NCBI RefSeq assembly: GCF_032854445.1
Contig: NC_088297.1
Location: 18,117,127-18,181,126, forward strand
Length of the DNA stretch: 64,000 nt
DNA from: Liolophura sinensis
Taxonomy: Eukaryota > Mollusca > Polyplacophora > Chitonida > Chitonidae
Direction: 5' to 3'
Part shown: piece after piece, positions 8,324-21,448 of the stretch
Numbering within the stretch: the stretch's first letter is position 1
How the letters are laid out: the number at the start of each line of letters is the position of its first letter
Position numbers and translations under genes: made by a program
Notes under the pieces: generated by a model
Database searches by the model: none
Told to the model about the DNA's origin: nothing
The model's input: only the letters and a program-made list of their open reading frames with translations

Positions 8324-9561
8324 ATGGCCAACATCACCCTTGATGGCACCAATTTCTGGCAACAAATGCAGCCAAAAGCTGTGAACTCACAACAAGAGTG
8401 GGACATAGCACAGACCCTTGGAGCACTCACCAGAGGTGAAATAGTCAGCTTGGACAGCATCCTTCAAAAGGTGTGTGACACCATTGAGATAACAGTTAAA
8501 AAGAATCGAGAGCCAAAAAGACAAGATCGACCACCTAAAAAGCCAAGAGATATGGATATTGCCAGTACAGGTATGCCAATGATAGGAAAGGGATGGCCAA
8601 AGAGATCATCGACAACAAAACACAACAGGAATGCCCCTCCTTAAAGTCAACAGCAGTGCACCAGAGCTACGTTGAGCGATTTCAGGAGGCTGGAGGCCAT
8701 CCTGAGCAGTTATCCCGCAGCAACACCAGCAGATAAGTGGCAAATCCTCGATCAAATCACACCGGAGGAAGTCTGCAGGTTCTTAACGAAAAGTAAAACA
8801 CAACTACAAGCCCTTGGGAAATCTGATCAAAAGGGCATCAAGTTGTCAATGTTATACAACATCCGGTGAAATCCCCAAAATCACTAAAACAGAAACGCTC
8901 CATCCTCCTACAAAACGCTGAAGACAACTTGGAGGATATTGGTATGTGGCGGCCGCTTATTATCAGTTCGTTGCGGCTACGTATCTATACCAATATCCTT
9001 ACACATAGATTACAAAGAGCCATTGACCTCAGCCCAAGGCAACGTGGGTTCGTCCCGGCGAAAAGCTGCGCAGACAACCTATTTCTGGCTCGATCAGTTA
9101 TCGAGCATGCCAAGACCTCTGCACTGGCATAATATGCTGCATTCCTGGGCCTGGCCAAAGCCTTCGATCCAGTGTCACACGACCTGCTCAAAAAAGGGGA
9201 TACAGCCGTTCAAGGTTCATCCCCACTTCATTGATATCGTCTCCGATATGTACAAGGGTGCCAACACCAAGTTTAAAATGGGATCGAGCTATACTGAGAG
9301 CATAGCCATTAATAGAGGAGTTAAGCAAGGTGATCCTTTATCACCCTTATTGTTTAACATCTCGCTGGACACTGTTCGCCGCAGTGCAGGTGCATGGCCC
9401 AGGGATATAACTTCGGGAAGACGTCCCTCAAGCCTTTGGCATACTACACCGTTCCACCTCAAACCACTTCCTCTACACATCTACTCGAGATGGCGGTCAG
9501 AACCTTGTCAAACTTGAACAGCCCATTACTTGGATACGCCCAAACAATCTCGAAGCAGTGA
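8324..9561 (+). pseudogene. R2-superfamily linker and RT remnant (unit b)
   Basis: Frame 2 from 8324 to 8869 is broken only by TAA at 8642-8644. It begins MANITLDGTNFWQQMQPK, is Lys/Arg-rich in its middle (KKNREPKRQDRPPKKPRD) and leads into the RT fingers, ITPEEVCRFLTKSK and KGIKLSMLYNI. RT blocks then follow in shifting frames: WRPLIISS, QRGFVPAKSCADN, AKAFDPVSHDLL, RGVKQGDPLSPLLFN and LAYYT at the motif C site (9436-9450). The motif A Asp is kept and motif C is lost. The 3' endonuclease domain of the family is absent from the unit. An R2-type RLE domain of the same orientation lies in the right flank at 62910-63405. Confidence 0.7.
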
Positions 9562-9811
9562 CTGAATCCTCGGACATAGCTGTTCAACACATTGGCGAAG
9601 TAATGGCTATGGACGAGCCGATTGCTTATCTAACGGCCCAGTTCCAGCTAGAAGCAATTTGCATTTCTGTTACCTCCACGGCTTCCAGTAGCCTGCTACA
9701 GTTTGTTCCCTCAATGGATAGGTGCAATAAATAGCCCGTGCAAATGCCCATGCATGTGTATCTATTATAAATATACAGGCTCTTCTAATTATCCATTCCC
9801 CAATTCTGATT

Positions 9812-10298
9812 TCAAGTACATGTTTATTTATTTATTTATTGGTGTTTTACGCCGTCCTCATGAATATTTCACGTATACGACGGCGGCCAGCATTATGGTG
9901 GGTTGAAACCGGGCATACGACGAAAACCCACGACGATCCGGAGGTAAGACCTTCCCAAGTACGGCCGGAGAGGAAGCCAGCATAAGCTGGACTTGAACTC
10001 TCAGCAACCGCATTGGTGAGAGGCTCCTGGGTTTTTACAATGAGCAAGCGCGCTAACCAACTGAGCCAGGGAGGCCTCTCAAGTACATGTATATCGGTAC
10101 AGTTGTGTTTATTTATTTATTTGATTGGTGTTTTACACCGTTCTCAAGAATATTTCACTTATACGACGGCGGCCAGCATTATGGTGGGTGGAAACCGGGC
10201 ACAGCCCGGGGGAAACCCACGACCATCCGCAGGTGCTGGCAGACCTTCCCACTTACGGCCGGAGAGGAAGCCAGCATGAGCTGGAGGTACAGTTGTGT
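9812..10298 (-). mobile_element. SINE pair with two TSDs (unit b)
   Basis: Same two insertions as at 1067-1344 and 1351-1553: the full-length SINE at 9812-10089 and the 5'-truncated SINE at 10096-10298, each between its own direct repeat. Both predate amplification of the array, since every unit has them at the same sites. Confidence 0.88.
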
Positions 10299-10464
10299 GC
10301 TGTGTTCATATACTCTACGACTATTTTTCGTAGTGTATAGATAGAACAGAATTTATGTATATGTGGTCACCAACTTGTATCTATTCATCATTGTAAACAG
10401 CGATGACATTAACCAATTGGTGCCTGATCACGGTTCTGATAAGCTAAACACTAGAGTTAAATGA

Positions 10465-10965
10465 ATGAATAAACGATTATGGTTTTACGCCACAGCAGCA
10501 ATATTTCAGCGATATCGGAACATATATTTGTTGTACTTACATGAACAGAAGCGCCAACGCCAGACTCCTGGCCGCCGTCAAACACAACCGAAATCGACGT
10601 GCTTTATCTGTACAATACCTTTCAGGAGGCTCGACAGACACCTGAAGAGGATACATAAGGTACAAAACATGAGGCGGCACCGCTAGCTGATCCTAAAACC
10701 GAAGAAGCTAGAAGACACGGCGTTGTGTAAAATAGCAGAAAAAGAGCAGGTAGAGGAGAGGGTAGTGCAGGAGGCAATGGTGCAGATGAGAACGAAGGAC
10801 ACGATGAAAAGAAAGCGACGTGTCAGGTGGCCAGTGACAGAAGAGACAGACGAAACCAGTGAAGATGATGAGAGACCTAGCACTTTAGGAATGCTCAATG
10901 ACGAGACGGCCAAGACATTAGGAGATGAATGGGATAAAGAGTTGGAGCCCCAACAGTGCAAGTGA
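10465..10965 (+). pseudogene. Zinc-finger module 1 (unit b)
   Basis: Copy of 1720-2220 with the same in-frame TAG (10684-10686) and no difference seen in the finger. Confidence 0.6.
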
Positions 10966-11343
10966 GTCAGTAAGTGGGATTTTTTATTACTTAACTTATT
11001 TGCTTGGTAGTTTACGCCCTTCTCAATACGGCACTCAGTCATTCTTTAAGCTTCTTCTCATCCCTAGAGGCGAAACATTACATTTTGAATGAATGAATGA
11101 AAGATTATGCCTTAACACCACATGGGCAATATATCGGCAGTTGAGGTTTCCAATACAGTGGTGAGAACGTCAAATACCAAACATAAGTGTTCGGACATGT
11201 TTAAAATCAGATAAGAACAACCAACAACAGTTCAAACTCGAAAACCAGCATATTTTAAAAATAGTATATGAAGAAATCTACATGTATATAACGTTTTATC
11301 TATAAATATTTATGTTCATTCAGATTCGATACTGTGAAACATA

Positions 11344-12505
11344 CTATATATAGAGTTGACTATAGAATCTGTGGCGGACATGGGCAAAGTCTACACAGTC
11401 AACCTGGACATGTTTGATGCTATGTTGGGCACTATATCCAACACACTCGGGAGCACTGCTCCCATCCAGGATGAAATTGTGTGTTAGACGAGAGTGGCCA
11501 ATACGGCACCTCGTTAAGACTACTTCGTCTCGACGAGACATTCGACAAGTATAGGAATTGTAGCGAATGGCAGGATGAATACAATGCAGTTTACAATGGA
11601 CCTGAAAGTCCCATTCGCCGTGCCACGAATATATTTAAGAATATTAGACTTCACATAAGTATACGGGGATTTTCACCCGAGATACAGCTTTACATAGGGC
11701 AGTTTTCTCTTCTTTGTCCACTTCTGTGTTTCCATGGATACCAGTGTGACTTGGTATCAAACAGAATATAATATCTTATCCTGTTTTAATTAGTTTTTGC
11801 TATGTTTGGCTATTTGTTTCAGGAATTAATGGATTTTTAAATTTATTATCCTCAATTGCTTAAAGGCAAGACAGGGAATCGCTGCATATCACTGCCCTCT
11901 GGGCGTACATATGATAAGGCCTGGAGAATAGCCCTGGCCTCTGCAGGGTCCTTTGACCTGTTAGTGTATATAAATCAATAATCTATATAATTAGCCTTAA
12001 TTTTAGCAAAACTTGGCTGAATTATAGGAGCACTTGTATGAGATTTATTATATTGACGTAGATCAAATATCAGTTTAGGCTGTGGAAGAAGCCAGGGAGG
12101 TGATTCCGGAAAAGACACCGGAACTATTTCCTCTAGCTTGATGTTAACTTCTACAATATTGTCCCGTATACCAAGACCGAACGAAGGTATCTCATGGGGG
12201 CATTTATTGAATTTATCTTTATATGATGAATTGAAAACACAGACTCCGTTTCATACGTCTGTTATATAATGTAGGCTCATTTGCTAACACGTATTAACTT
12301 TTTACTGGTGAAGCCCTAAAAGCATCAAGGCTGAGCCTCAAACCTTGGTGATGAACAGGATCCAACATTTTAATATACGAATTCCTTGCAGAAGCGTAAA
12401 TGATGGACCCATAGTCCAATTTAGACCTCAGCAGAGACTGAACGATATATATTGGATGTCAGGATTGTATTCTCCCCCCATATTTTTTCCCCGGGTTGCA
12501 ATAAC
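11344..12505 (-). pseudogene. I/Nimb-type LINE ORF2 3' third (unit b)
   Basis: Copy of 2599-3760. The class B allele gagaatagccc makes the RNase H segment read AEARAILQAL instead of AEARTILQAL. The B form is closer to what I expect of this family and is probably ancestral. Confidence 0.87.
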
Positions 12506-13420
12506 TCCACCACGTCTCCTTTTACCTCTTATTGTATGAGTGTGCGGATGCTAAAATACATCCATGTGGAGTTAAATAACACAGTTTAATCATATCAGAG
12601 TTTCAGAAATAGAGATTATGATACGTAAATATGTGATGTTGCAAATGAGCAATGTTCATGTGGAGCGTGTTGTCATATCAACGATGGATAACCATTATAT
12701 ACGTTGTTTACAATCGTATGGTTGTTAGTAACATCAGCAGAACACGTTTAATTAGCACGTTAATTTTACAAGGTATATTAGTTATCAATGTACTTTTGCC
12801 TCTTTTTTTTATATTAGGATCGGTATTTAAGAACAGGCTGTACTTGGCAATAGCGGATCAAATTGGTTGGGAAATCATGGGCTGTCTGACAAACACAGCT
12901 GACCGCAAGGGAGGAAGGGAAAGGGGTGAACAAAGGAGGGGCCAGTGAAGCAAACCATTCAAAATAACAAATTACACGACATAAACTAGAATGGAATAAT
13001 AATCCATCGTCTCATTTTAATTCACATTTTTGGGCACGAGTTCATCCTTTAACATTGGTAACGGTGCACTGGTCAGTCTTTATAACTTCAGTATATGTTA
13101 TTTCGGGTTAAAAAAAAAACATGTATTTGCATTATAAAGTTATAGAAACTGTTTCGACGCTTCCTTCTTATCTGCTTTCATATTACATTGTGAAACACAT
13201 ATACAGATTTACAAAAGGGTGACCAAACTCATTGCATATTTAAACGCAAATTTAGTATCGGTATTCGCTAATTACTATATTCACCCGAACTAATCGGTGA
13301 TTTGTGAAGTATAGCCAGTGAATGTTCTTTGTGTACATGATCGATTGACCTTGGTTTTCCTTTCTTCCCCTTTTGCCAACAGTCGATCTATTCGAGCAGT
13401 TTTATTCATGATAGATATTC

Positions 13421-13652
13421 TTCCGATCAGTGGACACATAATCAGTGTTCGATGGTAACTGGCTTTTATATTTTTTATCACCAACTGTGTTTTTTTAAAT
13501 TTTTTTTTATTTCTTTAATTCGCTCAGGATCAGACAGATTTATACATCTGTTGTGTGTACTGGCTCAATTCAGGCGTCAACTGGTTACTAAATGGGTATT
13601 AACCGGTAGGTATGACTGGGCCGGTGATGTACAACCGGCTCTGGCCCTGTAC
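13421..13652. repeat. Class B-specific 232-bp segment (unit b)
   Basis: Lies between gatattc and agatttgataatgg. In classes A and C these words are joined directly, with an 8-bp tandem duplication (ttgataat) at the joint. It contains a T-rich tract (about 13491-13515) and CCGG/GTAC words like those in cluster 1 (ttaaccggtagg, gggccggtgatgtac, acaaccggctc). The duplication at the empty site suggests that A and C lost the segment rather than B gaining it. Confidence 0.8.
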
Positions 13653-15259
13653 AGATTTGATAATGGATTGTACTGGGTTAGTTCTCCTGCGCCATATGGG
13701 CCCAGTACCGAAACATTGTTGGTACAATAACCCCAGTAACGATCCGATGAGGGCTGTTTGTACAGGCCCAATTCGAAGCCACTGTGCACGCCGGTATGCC
13801 GCCGTACCGGCTAGCCAGAACTGGACCAGTACCGGCCCAGTTTGTAAATGTTATCTGGGAACCGCATGGATTGCACAGGCTGTTATGATAATTGTCACCT
13901 TACATCAATGAGTATCACAAAATTGCATGTCAAGATAGAAGTAAGGTGTGCTGAGGAAATTCGCGGTGTTTAAGGCTACAGTGTTCAGCGTGGCTGGAAG
14001 AGTTGTGGGGATATTACAGGCCAACTAGGTCATTTTCCTTTAACACTTGATATTTCCGGCCCTGGTCAGTCTTGAGGTCCAAATATTAAGTCCCCACTTA
14101 AAGAATCTTCACGGCATGTAGGCTACACACACACATTATGTAAGTGCGTGTGAAAATGTCGCACAGTGATAAGGTTGCCACATCCAACAGGTAAACGTTA
14201 CCGTAGTAAGGAGTGACGCAGTGTCAACTGACGAAGAAAGCTATTCCCAAACTTTGGGAACTACTAAGATATCAGTTTTCGTTACATGGAATAGGATGTG
14301 AACTGCTGATGATTCTCCCCTTATATGGCATATTCTATCCTCGAAAACCTTAACATACTGATATTTTCAGTTCTGCTGATGTTTTTCTACATACACATTG
14401 GTAATAACCGGAGTAATAAAGCTTTTAAGCCTGAAGAACACATTATTGTCACAACTTGGCAACACAGACGGCGCTACCTTTCCCGTTATTTATTTGAACG
14501 ATCTCAAATAGGCTAAAAATAAACGTAATACAGTCTCAATGAGGTGGAGTAACACAGAGCTGTGAGGCCATCGTGATCGTAGTTATGACGTGAAATTCGG
14601 CCTGTCGTCTGTTTGTCTTCAGAATATGTTTAAGCTGTGTATGAAAATTCTTGGAAGATGTAATACAGTAACTCTGCGACAAACATCAAATTCCTTACAT
14701 GGGCGAGGTGTGCAACACTGCTGAAGTGTTGGAACCAACATCAGAGGTCTGTGCCACGCAAGCCCAACAAACATGACCCCAGTGGGCCGATTTCGGTTTT
14801 GAAGCCGCGTATTAAGGCAGTACCGGCAAGTGACATCCTTAACGCGGCCAGTACCACGCCATTGCTGGCTAGCCAGTATTCAACTACAATTCATATTGCC
14901 CTAAATGTGCCAGTACCGGCTCAGTAACGTTCAGTAAAGTCATGCCGCTATAGTTCAAAAGGTTGACACCATGTACTCAGCCCTCATCGAACCAATGATT
15001 TATCAAAACTAGACCATCATCGGTTCAGTTCCCGCGGGAACAAATTTAACTACCAGTATAAAATACGTAATACCCCTGAATCGGGCCAATGTTGGAAAAT
15101 CATTCTTTTGCTGCCTCGATCAGATCTCTGTTATTAAAACCTTTGCCTGGAATCACTTCAGTCTTGAGACTGACACTCGTATAACTTAAATGCATTAACC
15201 TGATGTTGTGCTGAGATCATGACTTATTCGTGTAACTGACCACGTTTTTACAATATCTT

Positions 15260-15516
15260 TTAAGAGCAAATTATAGAGTTATCAATCTTGGGCCAGTTAT
15301 CTGCCCTTGGCAGAATAGTAAGTTTACAACTTCCGCAACGGACAGCCAAAGATTTAAAGATAATGTGCTTGCACAAAGTCGGCCCAGATCTGGACGAGTC
15401 CAGACAGTGTATTTCGGGACGAGGAATTGGGGAATAGGCCGCCCAGCTCATTGTCGGCTGCTTCTGAAAACTCTGATAAGATCCATCAAAGTTCTTTCTC
15501 AAAATATTTGCCTGAA
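15260..15516 (-). pseudogene. LINE endonuclease fragment at the unit end (unit b)
   Basis: Copy of 6317-6573, cut at the same base before gtggtttaaacg. Confidence 0.65.
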
Positions 15517-15711
15517 GTGGTTTAAACGTTCATTCTTTGACAGAATTTTGGTGTATTTTCACTTCCATAACACGCTCAAGCAACCTTCCTCCGTTATTTT
15601 GGCGTTTACACGTAAAGAGCGCAGAGGATAGTTAAAAACGTGCAGACACGAATTTTACAACTGTACAACAACGACAACATATTCTATAGTTAGTGATACA
15701 GTAAAAATAGT

Positions 15712-16353
15712 ATGTCGTATTGGACTAAAAGAGGGCGAATTCACAGCCAAGTAAGCAAACACCTCACAAACATCACATTTTCACAAAATCACAATGGTGA
15801 GAAACCTTGTCCATCAAAATGTACAAAGAGCCAGGAGAGTGCATCTCTGGAGAACTTTCAGTCTACACCTGATTGTGTTGACAACGTCACATTTTTGGCT
15901 CAAACAACATTGTCCACAATCCACTTGAAACCAGTGGTACAATATTTGACAATGACAGTTCATTACTAATCAGCAATGAAATTGATGAATTAAACAAAAG
16001 TACTAGTGATAACAATACTGATTGTGATTCAGATGACAAAAGTAGTCCACACTCTGACATGGGCTGTTGAAAAAAATAGCAATGGGTAGGTTATCTTTAT
16101 TTAAGAGTAGTAACAGCTGTGGCCCATTCCAGGAATGATACAGAATGAATCTAAGCCCGGGCCATTTGTCATTGGATTGTTTTTGAGAGAAGAAAAACCT
16201 AGAGATCCTGCTGAATTTTTGGTAATGAGGTATAAAGATCGACATTACAAGATCAGAATAACCTCATTTATCTGTGATGCGCCTGCTAGGTCTTTTGTCA
16301 AGCAAATGAAATCTCACTCAGGTCTCATCACCAGGCCAAGAACACAAGTCTGA
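15712..16353 (+). pseudogene. CACTA-like transposase remnant (unit c)
   Basis: Copy of 6769-7410 with the same frame breaks and the same ICDAPARSF segment. Confidence 0.58.
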
Positions 16354-18504
16354 GGCGGCAGCCTTTCTCAAGACATCGTCACAATAGCGCCTTGGGACGG
16401 GGAGTACCAGAATATCACAAGCTCCGCTGAAAAGGGGCCGGATGGAGCGGTCACCGACGTCAAACAACAAAGTGCCTCACCAGCTTCATTTGTGGAAGAG
16501 CTATCCATAAATGCGCCAATCCCCAACCAGACACGCCCGGCGAGGGGAGAAGTCAGTGTATCGAACGTGGGAACACAGACCTCTCGACGGCGTATCAGCA
16601 CCCGGAAGATGCGACTCCACAAAAGGGACAGGCCCCAACGTCAGTGTCCTCACTGCCCCCTTGATGGTGGTTAATGTACCAAGGCATCGGCACAAGGAAC
16701 ATTTTTTGTTCTTACATGAACAGAAGCACAAACGCCAGATTCCTGGCCGCCGTTGGAGACAACCGAAATTGACGTGCTTTATCTGCACAATGCCTTTTAG
16801 GAGGCTCGACAGACACCTGGAGAGAATACATAAGGTACCTAGCACTGGCACTAGCACTTTAGGAATGCTCAGTGACGAGACGGCCAAGACATTAGGAGAT
16901 GAATGGGATGGAGCCCCAACAGTGCGAGTGAGTCAGTAAGTGTGATTTATTTTTTATTACTTAAGTTATTTGCTTGGTATTTTACACCGTTCTCAATACG
17001 GCACTCAATCATTCTTTAAGCTTCTTCTCCTCCCTGGAGGCGAAACATTACATTCTGAATGAATGAAAGATTATGGCTTAACACCCAATATGGGCAATAT
17101 ATCAGCCGTTGAGGTTTCCGATATAGTGGTCAGAACGTCAAAAACAAAACATAAATGTTTGGACTTGTTTAAAATAAACGCAGTCGACATGGATTGACCA
17201 GATTGCGGACACACACCTCTTGACACAGATTCCGTCAGCATAACATCGCCTGAACAGGGAGAAAACATGGCCAACATCACCCTTGATGGCACCAATTTCT
17301 GGCAACAAATGCAGCCAAAAGCTGTGAACTCACAACAAGAGTGGGACATAGCACAGACCCTTGGAGCACTCACCAGAGGTGAAATAGTCAGCTTGGACAG
17401 CATCCTTCAAAAGGTGTGTGACACCATTGAGATAACAGTTAAAAAGAATCGAGAGCCAAAAAGACAAGATCGACCACCTAAAAAGCCAAGAGATATGGAT
17501 ATTGCCAGTATAGGTATGCCAATGATAGGAAAGGGATGGCCAAAGAGATCATCGACAACAAAACACAACAGGAATGCCCCTCCTTAAAGTCAACAGCAGT
17601 GCACCAGAGCTACGCTGAGCGATTTCAGGAGGCTGGAGGCCGTCCTGAGCAGTTATCCCGCAGCAACACCAGCAGATAAGTGGCAAATCCTCGATCAAAT
17701 CACACCGGAGGAAGTCTGCAGGTTCTTAACGAAAAGTAAAACACAACTACAAGCCCTTGGGAAATCTGATCAAAAGGGCATCAAGTTGTCAATGTTATAC
17801 AACATCCGGTGAAATCCCCAAAATCACTAAAACAGAAACGCTCCATCCTCCTACCAAACGCTGAAGACAACTTGGAGGATATTGGTATGTGGCGGCCGCT
17901 TATTATCAGTTCGTTGCGGCTACGTATCTATACCAATATCCTTACACATAGATTACAAAGAGCCATTGACCTCAGCCCAAGGCAACGTGGGTTCGTCCCG
18001 GCGAAAAGCTGCGCAGACAACCTATTTCTGGCTCGATCAGTTATCGAGCATGCCAAGACCTCTGCACTGGCATAATATGCTGCATTCCTGGGCCTGGCCA
18101 AAGCCTTCGATCCAGTGTCACACGACCTGCTCAAAAAAGGGGATACAGCCGTTCAAGGTTCATCCCCACTTCATTGATATCGTCTCCGATATGTACAAGG
18201 GTGCCAACACCAAGTTTAAAATGGGATCGAGCTATACTGAGAGCATAGCCATTAATAGAGGAGTTAAGCAAGGTGATCCTTTATCACCCTTATTGTTTAA
18301 CATCTCGCTGGACACTGTTCGCCGCAGTGCAGGTGCATGGCCCAGGGATATAACTTCGGGAAGACGTCCCTCAAGCCTTTGGCATACTACACCGTTCCAC
18401 CTCAAACCACTTCCTCTACACATCTACTCGAGATGGCGGTCAGAACCTTGTCAAACTTGAACAGCCCATTACTTGGATACGCCCAAACAATCTCGAAGCA
18501 GTGA
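16354..18504 (+). pseudogene. R2-superfamily 5' half: fingers, linker, RT remnant (unit c)
   Basis: Copy of 7411-9561. The linker reads IASIGMPM where unit b has IASTGMPM. The linker TAA (17585-17587) and the missing motif C are the same. Confidence 0.68.
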
Positions 18505-18754
18505 CTGAATCCTCGGACATAGCTGTTCAACACATTGGCGAAGTAATGGCTATGGACGAGCCGATTGCTTATCTAACGGCCCAGTTCCAGCTAGAAGCAA
18601 TTTGCATTTCTGTTACCTCCACGGCTTCCAGTAGCCTGCTACAGTTTGTTCCCTCAATGGATAGGTGCAATAAATAGCCCGTGCAAATGCCCATGCATGT
18701 GTATCTATTATAAATATACAGGCTCTTCTAATTATCCATTCCCCAATTCTGATT

Positions 18755-19241
18755 TCAAGTACATGTTTATTTATTTATTTATTGGTGTTTTACGCCGTCC
18801 TCATGAATATTTCACGTATACGACGGCGGCCAGCATTATGGTGGGTTGAAACCGGGCATACGACGAAAACCCACGACGATCCGGAGGTAAGACCTTCCCA
18901 AGTACGGCCGGAGAGGAAGCCAGCATAAGCTGGACTTGAACTCTCAGCAACCGCATTGGTGAGAGGCTCCTGGGTTTTTACAATGAGCAAGCGCGCTAAC
19001 CAACTGAGCCAGGGAGGCCTCTCAAGTACATGTATATCGGTACAGTTGTGTTTATTTATTTATTTGATTGGTGTTTTACACCGTTCTCAAGAATATTTCA
19101 CTTATACGACGGCGGCCAGCATTATGGTGGGTGGAAACCGGGCACAGCCCGGGGGAAACCCACGACCATCCGCAGGTGCTGGCAGACCTTCCCACTTACG
19201 GCCGGAGAGGAAGCCAGCATGAGCTGGAGGTACAGTTGTGT
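18755..19241 (-). mobile_element. SINE pair (unit c)
   Basis: Full-length copy at 18755-19032 and truncated copy at 19039-19241, with the same TSDs. Confidence 0.87.
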
Positions 19242-19407
19242 GCTGTGTTCATATACTCTACGACTATTTTTCGTAGTGTATAGATAGAACAGAATTTATG
19301 TATATGTGGTCACCAACTTGTATCTATTCATCATTGTAAACAGCGATGACATTAACCAATTGGTGCCTGATCACGGTTCTGATAAGCTAAACACTAGAGT
19401 TAAATGA

Positions 19408-19908
19408 ATGAATAAACGATTATGGTTTTACGCCACAGCAGCAATATTTCAGCGATATCGGAACATATATTTGTTGTACTTACATGAACAGAAGCGCCAA
19501 CGCCAGACTCCTGGCCGCCGTCAAACACAACCGAAATCGACGTGCTTTATCTGTACAATACCTTTCAGGAGGCTCGACAGACACCTGAAGAGGATACATA
19601 AGGTACAAAACATGAGGCGGCACCGCTAGCTGATCCTAAAACCGAAGAAGCTAGAAGACACGGCGTTGTGTAAAATAGCAGAAAAAGAGCAGGTAGAGGA
19701 GAGGGTAGTGCAGGAGGCAATGGTGCAGATGAGAACGAAGGACACGATGAAAAGAAAGCGACGTGTCAGGTGGCCAGTGACAGAAGAGACAGACGAAACC
19801 AGTGAAGATGATGAGAGACCTAGCACTTTAGGAATGCTCAATGACGAGACGGCCAAGACATTAGGAGATGAATGGGATAAAGAGTTGGAGCCCCAACAGT
19901 GCAAGTGA
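19408..19908 (+). pseudogene. Zinc-finger module 1 (unit c)
   Basis: Copy of 1720-2220 with the in-frame TAG at 19627-19629. Confidence 0.58.
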
Positions 19909-20286
19909 GTCAGTAAGTGGGATTTTTTATTACTTAACTTATTTGCTTGGTAGTTTACGCCCTTCTCAATACGGCACTCAGTCATTCTTTAAGCTTCTTC
20001 TCATCCCTAGAGGCGAAACATTACATTTTGAATGAATGAATGAAAGATTATGCCTTAACACCACATGGGCAATATATCGGCAGTTGAGGTTTCCAATACA
20101 GTGGTGAGAACGTCAAATACCAAACATAAGTGTTCGGACATGTTTAAAATCAGATAAGAACAACCAACAACAGTTCAAACTCGAAAACCAGCATATTTTA
20201 AAAATAGTATATGAAGAAATCTACATGTATATAACGTTTTATCTATAAATATTTATGTTCATTCAGATTCGATACTGTGAAACATA

Positions 20287-21448
20287 CTATATATAGAGTT
20301 GACTATAGAATCTGTGGCGGACATGGGCAAAGTCTACACAGTCAACCTGGACATGTTTGATGCTATGTTGGGCACAATATCCAACACACTCGGGAGCACT
20401 GCTCCCATCCAGGATGAAATTGTGTGTTAGACGAGAGTGGCCAATACGGCACCTCGTTAAGACTACTTCGTCTCGACGAGACATTCGACAAGTATAGGAA
20501 TTGTAGCGAATGGCAGGATGAATACAATGCAGTTTACAATGGACCTGAAAGTCCCATTCGCCGTGCCACGAATATATTTAAGAATATTAGACTTCACATA
20601 AGTATACGGGGATTTTCACCCGAGATACAGCTTTACATAGGGCAGTTTTCTCTTCTTTGTCCACTTCTGTGTTTCCATGGATACCAGTGTGACTTGGTAT
20701 CAAACAGAATATAATATCTTATCCTGTTTTAATTAGTTTTTGCTATGTTTGGCTATTTGTTTCAGGAATTAATGGATTTTTAAATTTATTATCCTCAATT
20801 GCTTAAAGGCAAGACAGGGAATCGCTGCATATCACTGCCCTCTGGGCGTACATATGATAAGGCCTGGAGTATAGTCCTGGCCTCTGCAGGGTCCTTTGAC
20901 CTGTTAGTGTATATAAATCAATAATCCATATAATTAGCCTTAATTTTAGCAAAACTTGGCTGAATTATAGGAGCACTTGTATGAGATTTATTATATTGAC
21001 GTAGATCAAATATCAGTTTAGGCTGTGGAAGAAGCCAGGGAGGTGATTCCGGAAAAGACACCGGAACTATTTCCTCTAGCTTGATGTTAACTTCTACAAT
21101 ATTGTCCCGTATACCAAGACCGAACGAAGGTATCTCATGGGGGCATTTATTGAATTTATCTTTATATGATGAATTGAAAACACAGACTCCGTGTCATACG
21201 TCTGTTATATAATGTAGGCTCATTTGCTAACACGTATTAACTTTTTACTGGTGAAGCCCTAAAAGCATCAAGGCTGAGCCTCAAACCTTGGTGATGAACA
21301 GGATCCAACATTTTAATATACGAATTCCTTGCAGAAGCGTAAATGATGGACCCATAGTCCAATTTAGACCTCAGCAGAGACTGAACGATATATATTGGAT
21401 GTCAGGATTGTATTCTCCCCCCATATTTTTTCCCCGGGTTGCAATAAC
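20287..21448 (-). pseudogene. I/Nimb-type LINE ORF2 3' third (unit c)
   Basis: Copy of 2599-3760, class A alleles. A private change at 20376 turns VGYSAQ into VGYCAQ in the C-terminal segment. Confidence 0.87.

Larger units (their letters stand above)
6574..15516. repeat. Array unit b (complete, class B)
   Basis: 8943 bp. Class B alleles in the middle third (gagaatagccc near 11926, ccgtttcat near 12248, a 10-A run near 13110) and the extra 232-bp segment at 13421-13652. Private changes include acatcg at 8041, gccagtacagg near 8563, gctacgttgag near 8670 and ctacaaaacg near 8909. It alone lacks 24 bp at about 14726, inside the stretch that elsewhere reads ctgaaggagtgcctag. Confidence 0.95.

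Noticed and set aside
8128-8460. 110-codon minus-strand frame
   Set aside because: Antisense to the R2-like linker and the repeat tail; no domain seen.
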